A DNA stretch of 64,000 bases from Rhodospirillaceae bacterium. Its GTDB lineage: Bacteria > Pseudomonadota > Alphaproteobacteria > UBA6615. The number at the start of each line of letters is the position of its first letter. Within the stretch, counting starts at the first letter, position 1. This document shows, piece by piece, positions 57,787 through 64,000 of the stretch. The stretch covers positions 1-64,000 of the forward strand of contig JABJEK010000101.1 of NCBI GenBank assembly GCA_018702955.1, given 5' to 3'. A program made the translations under genes and the position numbers. The notes below the pieces were generated by a model that searched no databases, was not told where the DNA came from, and was given only the letters and a program-made list of their open reading frames with translations.

Positions 57787-58512
57787 GTGCCTCCTTTCGA
57801 TAATCCCCGCCATGTTCTTATCACCGGCGCTTCCAGCGGGATCGGCGCAGCCCTGGCGGTTGCCCTTGCGGCACCGGACCGAAGACTGTCGCTCGGCGGG
57901 CGCGACATCACGCGCCTCGACGCGGTGGCGGTTGCCTGCCGGGCAAAGGGCGCGTTGTGTGAAACGCATCAGGCGGACGTCACAGACAAGGAGAGCATGG
58001 CCACATGGCTCGGGGACGCGGATGCGGAACAGGCGCTGGATCTCGTCATCGCCAATGCGGGCATTTCGGGTGGGACAGGCAAACGGGGGAACGCGACCGA
58101 TGTCAGCGACGGGGAGATTTTTGCCACCAACGTCGACGGCGTGGTCAATTCGGTCGAACCGGCCCTCGCCCGCATGCTCGCACGCAACGCCGGGCAGATC
58201 GCCATCATGTCGAGCCTCGCCAGCTTCCGGGCCTTTGGCAGGTCTCCGGCTTATTGTGCCAGCAAGGCTGCCGTTAGATTCTATGGCGAAGGGTTGCAGC
58301 GCGCGCACCGTGACAGCGACGTGAAGATCGGGGTGATTTGCCCCGGTTTCGTGCGATCACCCATAACGGACGCCAATGATTTTTACATGCCGATGCTGAT
58401 GGATACCGATCACGCCGCACGCCGGATCGTGCGCGGATTGGCCGCCGGAAAATCACGGATTGCGTTTCCACTTCCACTCTATCTGGGCATTCGCATGCTC
58501 TCACTCATCTGA
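57787..58512 (+). CDS. Short-chain dehydrogenase/reductase (GTG start)
   Basis: VLITGASSGIGAALAVALA, NAGISGG, SSLASFRAFGRSPAYCASKAAV. Confidence 0.9.
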   Translation: MPPFDNPRHVLITGASSGIGAALAVALAAPDRRLSLGGRDITRLDAVAVACRAKGALCETHQADVTDKESMATWLGDADAEQALDLVIANAGISGGTGKRGNATDVSDGEIFATNVDGVVNSVEPALARMLARNAGQIAIMSSLASFRAFGRSPAYCASKAAVRFYGEGLQRAHRDSDVKIGVICPGFVRSPITDANDFYMPMLMDTDHAARRIVRGLAAGKSRIAFPLPLYLGIRMLSLI

Positions 58513-58525
58513 ACGGGGAAAACTC

Positions 58526-59326
58526 ATGGATCAGAAACTGGCCGGGAAGACAGCGCTGGTAACCGGGGCAAGCAGCGGACAGGGCGCCGCAGAAGCCAGC
58601 CTGTTTGCGCAGGCCGGCGCGCGAGTCATCCTGTCCGATATCGCCGACGAGGCGGGCGAGGCCCAGGCCCAGGCCATACGCGACGGCGGCGGTGAGGCTC
58701 AGTACCGGCATCTCGATGTTGCCAGCGAAGACGAGTGGGCCAACGTGATCGACGGCATCGCGACTGACTTCGGCGCCCTGAATATTCTCGTCAACAATGC
58801 AGGCGTTCCATTGCGCGGTGGCTCGGTTACCAACACCAAGCTGGAAGACTGGAACCGGTTGCTGTCGATCAACCTCACAGGGCCGTTCCTCGGCATCCGC
58901 ACGGCTGCACCGCTGATCCGCGACAGCGGCGGCGGTGCCATCGTGAACACCGGCTCCATCGCCGGACTGACCGGACATTTCGCAACCGCCTACAGCACCA
59001 GCAAATGGGGTATTCGCGGCATCACCAAGAGTGCTGCCATGGAACTGGTCGACTGGAACATTCGCGTGAACGCCGTCCATCCCGGGCTCGTGCATACGCC
59101 GTTGGTCGAGGAGTCAGTAGATTTCGTGCAGGCGCTGGCAGACCAGACACCGATGGAACGGGGTGCGAGTTCCGAGGAAATCGCCAAGGTCGTGCTGTTC
59201 CTGGCATGTGATGATTCGGGCTATATCACCGGCCACGATATCGCCGTCGACGGCGGTTTCACGGATATCGGGGGCTACTGGCGGGTGTTGAAGCAGGTCA
59301 TGGCGCAACCCGATCAGAATATCTGA
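58526..59326 (+). CDS. Short-chain dehydrogenase/reductase
   Basis: KTALVTGASSGQGAAEASLFAQAG, NNAGVPLRGGS, YSTSKWGIRGITKSAA, GHDIAVDGGFTDIGGYW. Confidence 0.92.
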   Translation: MDQKLAGKTALVTGASSGQGAAEASLFAQAGARVILSDIADEAGEAQAQAIRDGGGEAQYRHLDVASEDEWANVIDGIATDFGALNILVNNAGVPLRGGSVTNTKLEDWNRLLSINLTGPFLGIRTAAPLIRDSGGGAIVNTGSIAGLTGHFATAYSTSKWGIRGITKSAAMELVDWNIRVNAVHPGLVHTPLVEESVDFVQALADQTPMERGASSEEIAKVVLFLACDDSGYITGHDIAVDGGFTDIGGYWRVLKQVMAQPDQNI

Positions 59327-59333
59327 GCCGGCC

Positions 59334-60416
59334 CTAGCGCGCCCGTTGCTCGCGCTGTATTCGCCGCCAGCGCGCCACATTGCGGTTGTGTTCCGCCAGC
59401 GTCCGCGCGAACGCGTGTCCGCCGGTCCCATCGGCAACGAAATAAAGGTCTTTCGTTTCCGCCGGGTTGAGGACCGCCGCGATGCTGGCGAGCCCGGGGT
59501 TGGCAATCGGCCCGGGCGGCAGGCCACGGTGAACATAGGTGTTGTAGGGATGGTCGACGGCCAGATCGGCGCGACGCAACGGCCGGTCCAGCGGGACACC
59601 ATTTTCGGCCAGACCATACGCGACCGTCGGGTCGGACTGCAGGCGCATGCCTCTAATTAATCGGTTGATAAATACGCCCGCCACCCGCGCGCGCTCGGCC
59701 GGAACGGCGGTTTCGCGTTCAACGATCGAGGCGAGTATCAGGGCCTCCTCGGGTGAGGCCAGGGGAAGGCCATCCTGCCGCGCTTCCCAGAGGCGTGTGA
59801 GCCCCGCATCCCGCGCCGCCGTCATACGAGCGATCAGCTCGCCACGGGTATCACCGAGGCTGAAATGATACGTCTCCGGAAGCATCGCCCCCTCGCCGAG
59901 TTCGGACACTTCGGGGGTCGGTCCCGAAAGCCCCTCGGCCCCCTCTATAACTGCGAGAATTTCACGGGTCGTCAGGCCTTCTGCGACCGTCACACGGCGC
60001 ACCACGGTGTCGCCTGCCTGCAGCTTTGCGACCGCGTCACGAAGGCTGACCCCGGCGGAAAACGTGTACTCGCCTGCCCGCAACGGCCGTTCCGGCGCCA
60101 GAAATCGTAAGGCAATGGCGAACAGACGCGTATCCGCCGCGACCCCCGCATCAACAAGGGTCGTGGCGATGGATTGCCCGGATGCACCTCGCGGTATGAC
60201 GACAGACGTGTCGGCCGCGAGGGGGCCGGGATCGCTATAGGCCCGGTGCAGCATCACAGTGCCGCCTCCGGCCAGCGTCGCCCCGGCAATCAGTACAAAA
60301 ACAAAGATGGAAACCAGCCACCCAAGGCCGCGACGTGGACGGCGCGCGGGTGGCCCGCCCGGCTGTTCGGCGGTTTGTCCCTCGGAGGGTGTTTCAGCTG
60401 GAGGTTGGTCACTCAT
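59334..60416 (-). CDS. mltG: Endolytic murein transglycosylase
   Basis: One N-terminal TM; ILASIVERETAVPAERARVAGVFINRLIRGMRLQSDPTVAYGL, YNTYVHRGLPPGPIANPGLASIAAVLNPAETKDLYFVADG. Confidence 0.95.
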   Translation of the reverse strand: MSDQPPAETPSEGQTAEQPGGPPARRPRRGLGWLVSIFVFVLIAGATLAGGGTVMLHRAYSDPGPLAADTSVVIPRGASGQSIATTLVDAGVAADTRLFAIALRFLAPERPLRAGEYTFSAGVSLRDAVAKLQAGDTVVRRVTVAEGLTTREILAVIEGAEGLSGPTPEVSELGEGAMLPETYHFSLGDTRGELIARMTAARDAGLTRLWEARQDGLPLASPEEALILASIVERETAVPAERARVAGVFINRLIRGMRLQSDPTVAYGLAENGVPLDRPLRRADLAVDHPYNTYVHRGLPPGPIANPGLASIAAVLNPAETKDLYFVADGTGGHAFARTLAEHNRNVARWRRIQREQRAR

Positions 60417-60471
60417 CGCGCCGGCATGATAGCCGCGGTGGCGAGATTCGCAGGGATCAGCGTCGCAGGCG

Positions 60472-61731
60472 TCAGACTTCGGTGAAAACCAGGCTGGCGT
60501 TGGTCCCGCCAAATCCGAACGAGTTGCTCAACACGTTACGTACCGGCTTATCCTTGGCCACGTGAGGCACCAGATCGATATCGCATGCGTCGGACGGATC
60601 ATCGAGATTGATCGTCGGGGGCACCGTGTTGCTGTTGATCGCCATGATCGAGTAGATCGCCTCGACAGCACCGGCCGCACCAAGCAGATGACCGATCGCC
60701 GATTTGGTCGATGACATGGCCAATGAATAGGCATGATCGCCAAACAGGCGTTTCACCGCGCCCAGTTCGATCTCGTCACCCAGCGGCGTCGAAGTCCCGT
60801 GGGCGTTCACATAATCGATGTCGTCGGGATTGAGCTCGGCCCGCTTGATCGCGGCCTGCATGGACCGGAATCCACCGTTACCGTCTTCCGCCGGTGCCGT
60901 GATGTGGTGCGCATCGCCGGACATGCCGTAGCCGATGATCTCGGCGTAAATCTTGGCACCGCGCGCTTTGGCATGCTCGTATTCCTCGAGCACAACCACG
61001 CCCGCACCCTCCCCCATCACAAACCCGTCACGGCCCTTGTCGTAGGGCCGGGAGGCTGCCTCGGGTGTGTCATTGTAGCCGGTAGATAGCGCCCGGCACG
61101 CCGCGAACCCGGCGATCCCGATACGGCAAATCGCCGCCTCGGCGCCACCCGCGACCATGACATCCGCATCGTCCCACATGATCAGTCGCGCGGCGTCTCC
61201 GATCGCGTGAGCACCGGTCGAACAGGCCGTGACAACGGCGTGGTTCGGTCCCTTGAACCCGTATTTGATCGATACCTGCCCGGAGGCAAGGTTGATCAGT
61301 GCCGACGGGATAAAGAATGGGCCCACTTTGCGCGGACTTTGGGCATTCAGAAGGGTAGAACCCTCGTAGATGGTCTGCAGACCGCCAATGCCCGACCCGA
61401 TCATGACGCCCGTGCGTTCCTGATCCTCTTCGGCTTCCGGCTTCCAGCCTGAATCCTCAACCGCTTCGGTCGCGGCCGAGACCCCGTAGATGATAAATTC
61501 ATCGATCCGGCGCTGGTCCTTGGCCGAAACATAATTATCGGGATTAAACGTGCCGTTCGAGCCGTCGCCGCGCGGAACCTGCGCGGCGATCTTGGCCGGC
61601 AAATCGGACACGTCGAATTTCTGAATCCCCACAGCACCGGATTCACCGTTGGTCAAACGGCCCCAATTATGGTCCAGGCCCACGCCTAACGGCGTGACCA
61701 AACCCATTCCGGTTACGACGACACGTCTCAT
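60472..61731 (-). CDS. fabF: 3-oxoacyl-ACP synthase II
   Basis: MRRVVVTGMGLVTPLGVGLD, VTACSTGAHAIGDAARLI, NAHGTSTPLGD, NSFGFGGTNASLVF. Confidence 0.98.
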   Translation of the reverse strand: MRRVVVTGMGLVTPLGVGLDHNWGRLTNGESGAVGIQKFDVSDLPAKIAAQVPRGDGSNGTFNPDNYVSAKDQRRIDEFIIYGVSAATEAVEDSGWKPEAEEDQERTGVMIGSGIGGLQTIYEGSTLLNAQSPRKVGPFFIPSALINLASGQVSIKYGFKGPNHAVVTACSTGAHAIGDAARLIMWDDADVMVAGGAEAAICRIGIAGFAACRALSTGYNDTPEAASRPYDKGRDGFVMGEGAGVVVLEEYEHAKARGAKIYAEIIGYGMSGDAHHITAPAEDGNGGFRSMQAAIKRAELNPDDIDYVNAHGTSTPLGDEIELGAVKRLFGDHAYSLAMSSTKSAIGHLLGAAGAVEAIYSIMAINSNTVPPTINLDDPSDACDIDLVPHVAKDKPVRNVLSNSFGFGGTNASLVFTEV

Positions 61732-61816
61732 GGGATTCCGATGCGCTGTTGCACGGTCAATGGAAATTCAGCGAAGAACGACCTGCGCAACGTGCGCAGG
61801 GTTCAGTCTAATTGGT

Positions 61817-62053
61817 TCAGCTGGAGGCTGATTCGAGGAACTTGACTGCGTCCCCAACCGTGAGAATCTTCTCAGCGGCATCGTCGGGAATTTCGCATCC
61901 GAATTCTTCTTCGAACGCCATCACAAGCTCGACGGTGTCGAGACTGTCGGCGCCGAGGTCGTCGATGAAACTCGCGCCCTCGGAAACTTTGCCTTCGTCG
62001 ACACCCAGGTGTTCGACAACAATTTTCTGCACGCGCTCAGCGATATCGCTCAT
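61817..62053 (-). CDS. acpP: Acyl carrier protein
   Basis: [58 protein letters not shown]. Confidence 0.98.
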   Translation of the reverse strand: MSDIAERVQKIVVEHLGVDEGKVSEGASFIDDLGADSLDTVELVMAFEEEFGCEIPDDAAEKILTVGDAVKFLESASS

Positions 62054-62285
62054 GTCTGCCTGCCCTTGCTTCCTTGGTTTCTCGGTATCGTTTCCGACAC
62101 CCTTGGTACGGGATTGATTTAAGACGATTCGGTGTCCGAGTGCCCCCGAAATCAACCGTTCATCCCTATCACAGCGCCGCGCGTCTCGCCATAGGAGGCA
62201 ATGCCAACGCTACACTGTGGCGGCGTTTACCGGCGTTCGCCCGTAACGTCAAGCGCACGCTGGTCCACAGCTCCCATTCTTGCGA

Positions 62286-63023
62286 TCAGAGCATCGCCAT
62301 GCCGCCGTTCACATGGAGCGTCTGCCCGGTGACATACCCTGCTTCATTACTCGCCAGATACGCGGCACCGGCCGCGATATCTTCGGGCAGACCAAGTCGC
62401 CCGGCGGGAATGCGCTCAAGCAAACTCGACTTCTGGTCATCCGACAGAACGTCGGTCATTGGTGTTTCAATGAATCCCGGCGCGATGCAATTGACCGTGA
62501 TGCCGCGGCTTGCGACTTCCTGTGCCAGCGCCTTCGTCATGCCGGTCAGCCCCGCCTTCGATGCGGCATAATTCACCTGTCCGGGATTGCCGGTCGCGCC
62601 AACCACGGATGTGACCGTCACAATGCGTCCCCAGCGGGCCTTCATCATCGCGCGCAGAACCGCGCGGCTTAGACGAAACGCCGCCGAAAGGTTCACGTCG
62701 AGGACCTGCTGCCATTCCTCGTCTTTCATGCGCATGGCGAGATTGTCGCGGGTCAAACCTGCATTGTTGATCAGGATATCGACCCCGCCGGCCGCCTCGG
62801 TCGCTGCCGCGATCAGGGCGTCAGGTGCGGCCGGGTCCGACAGATCCGCGGCCGCGATATGACAGTTGGCGCCCAGATCGGCGGCCAGGGCCTCCAGCCG
62901 CTCCGCACGGGTGCCGCTGATCACCACATTCGCACCGCGCGCGTGCAGGGTCCGTGCGATCGCATCGCCGATGCCGCCGGTCGCGCCGGTGACGAGTGCC
63001 GTCTTTTCATTCAGGTCAAACAT
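62286..63023 (-). CDS. fabG: 3-oxoacyl-ACP reductase
   Basis: KTALVTGATGGIGDAIARTLHARGANVVISGTR, NNAGLTRDNLAMRMKDEEW, NYAASKAGLTGMTKALAQEVA. Confidence 0.97.
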   Translation of the reverse strand: MFDLNEKTALVTGATGGIGDAIARTLHARGANVVISGTRAERLEALAADLGANCHIAAADLSDPAAPDALIAAATEAAGGVDILINNAGLTRDNLAMRMKDEEWQQVLDVNLSAAFRLSRAVLRAMMKARWGRIVTVTSVVGATGNPGQVNYAASKAGLTGMTKALAQEVASRGITVNCIAPGFIETPMTDVLSDDQKSSLLERIPAGRLGLPEDIAAGAAYLASNEAGYVTGQTLHVNGGMAML

Positions 63024-63032
63024 GTCGCCCCC

Positions 63033-63974
63033 TTAAAGCGCGCCGATAAAGGCTTCGATATCTTCCGGTGTTCCAATCGCGCGGCTCGTCATGTCCCGGT
63101 CGATCCGCCGGGTCAGGCCCGACAGAACCTTGCCGGCACCGAGCTCGCATAATTCCTCGACTCCGAGATCGCGCATGGCCAGGACGCCTTCTCTCCAGCG
63201 CACCCGGCTGGTGACCTGCTCGATCAGGAGGTTGCGAATTTCATCGGGTTCCGTGACCGCCGCCGCCGTAACATTCGCGATCACCGGTGGGTTGGGTGCG
63301 GAAATTTCGGCGCTGGCCAGCGCGTATGTCATGACATCCGCGGCCGGATCCAACAGCGAGCAATGGAATGGCGCACTCACCGGCAGCAGAATGGCACGAC
63401 GCGCGCCCCGCTCCTTGGCGATCTCCACGGCGCGTTCAACGGCCTCGGTGTTCCCGCTGACCACGACCTGCCCGTCCGAATTGTCATTGGCCACGTCACA
63501 GACCTGATCTCCGGCCGCTTCGGCCGCGATCGCTTCGACTTCCTCAAGGCTCGGCCCGAGGACCGCCGCCATGGCGCCCACACCGACGGGCACGGCAGCT
63601 TGCATGGCCTCCCCTCGGGTCTGCAACAGACGCGCCGTGTCGGCGATACTCAAGGCACCCGATGCCGCCAGCGCGGAATATTCACCGAGGCTGTGGCCGG
63701 CGACATAGGATGCCGCCTCTGAGACCTTGATACCGCCTTCTTCCTCGAGGACACGCACGACGGCCATGCTCACGGCCATCAACGCCGGCTGCGCGTTCTG
63801 GGTCAGCGTGAGCTCCTCTTGCGGGCCTTCGAAGATGATCCGGCTGAGATGCGTTTCCAGCGCGTCATCGACTTCCTCGAAGACGAGCCGGGCGGCAGGA
63901 AAGGCCTCCGCCAGGCTCTGCCCCATGCCCACTTCCTGGCTTCCCTGTCCGGGAAAGACGAATGCGCGATTCAT
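63033..63974 (-). CDS. fabD: Malonyl-CoA:ACP transacylase
   Basis: MNRAFVFPGQGSQEVGMGQSLAEAFPAARLVFEEVDD, VAGHSLGEYSALAASGALS. Confidence 0.97.
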   Translation of the reverse strand: MNRAFVFPGQGSQEVGMGQSLAEAFPAARLVFEEVDDALETHLSRIIFEGPQEELTLTQNAQPALMAVSMAVVRVLEEEGGIKVSEAASYVAGHSLGEYSALAASGALSIADTARLLQTRGEAMQAAVPVGVGAMAAVLGPSLEEVEAIAAEAAGDQVCDVANDNSDGQVVVSGNTEAVERAVEIAKERGARRAILLPVSAPFHCSLLDPAADVMTYALASAEISAPNPPVIANVTAAAVTEPDEIRNLLIEQVTSRVRWREGVLAMRDLGVEELCELGAGKVLSGLTRRIDRDMTSRAIGTPEDIEAFIGAL

Positions 63975-64000
63975 ATCTGTAACTTTCCTATTTCCACGAT

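Noticed and set aside
1-64000. CRISPR arrays, tRNA/rRNA genes, transposases, toxin-antitoxin or phage-defence genes
   Set aside because: Looked for regular spacer repeats, conserved RNA gene sequences and family motifs; none were seen by eye. A tRNAscan, Infernal or defence-finder run would be the decisive check.

Overview
GC-rich chromosomal window with alphaproteobacterial gene content and order. It contains about 60 protein-coding genes and no rRNA, tRNA, CRISPR array or transposase that I could recognise. Conserved blocks: gatCA, ruvX, pyrB-pyrC-like, plsY-dprA-topA-rnr, rpmG, divK, dinB, aspS, rnd, ppx-ppk, hdaA, purMN, ndk-holC-pepA, lptFGD-surA-rsmA, yicC-gmk and fabD-fabG-acpP-fabF-mltG. 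The least explained stretch is about 25.3-37.6 kb. It holds a module of predicted exported or envelope proteins: a DUF2937-like protein, a ~660 aa exported protein of no family I recognise, a VWA protein with repeated beta-rich C-terminal units that appears split by a frameshift, and two divergently transcribed Sel1-repeat proteins. The same stretch carries five copies of a nested-palindrome element. One copy is in-frame inside a coding sequence and three sit directly after stop codons. Other points: a dihydroorotase homologue that has lost its metal-binding HxH motif, a likely CTG start codon for purM, a tandem pair of palindromes at the divK 3' end where pleD is missing, a secreted HExxH protease-like protein, and a two-gene SDR islet inside the fab-mltG/yicC-gmk region. 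No well-supported novel defence or mobile system was found. All calls come from reading the sequence and the supplied ORF translations; no database search was run.
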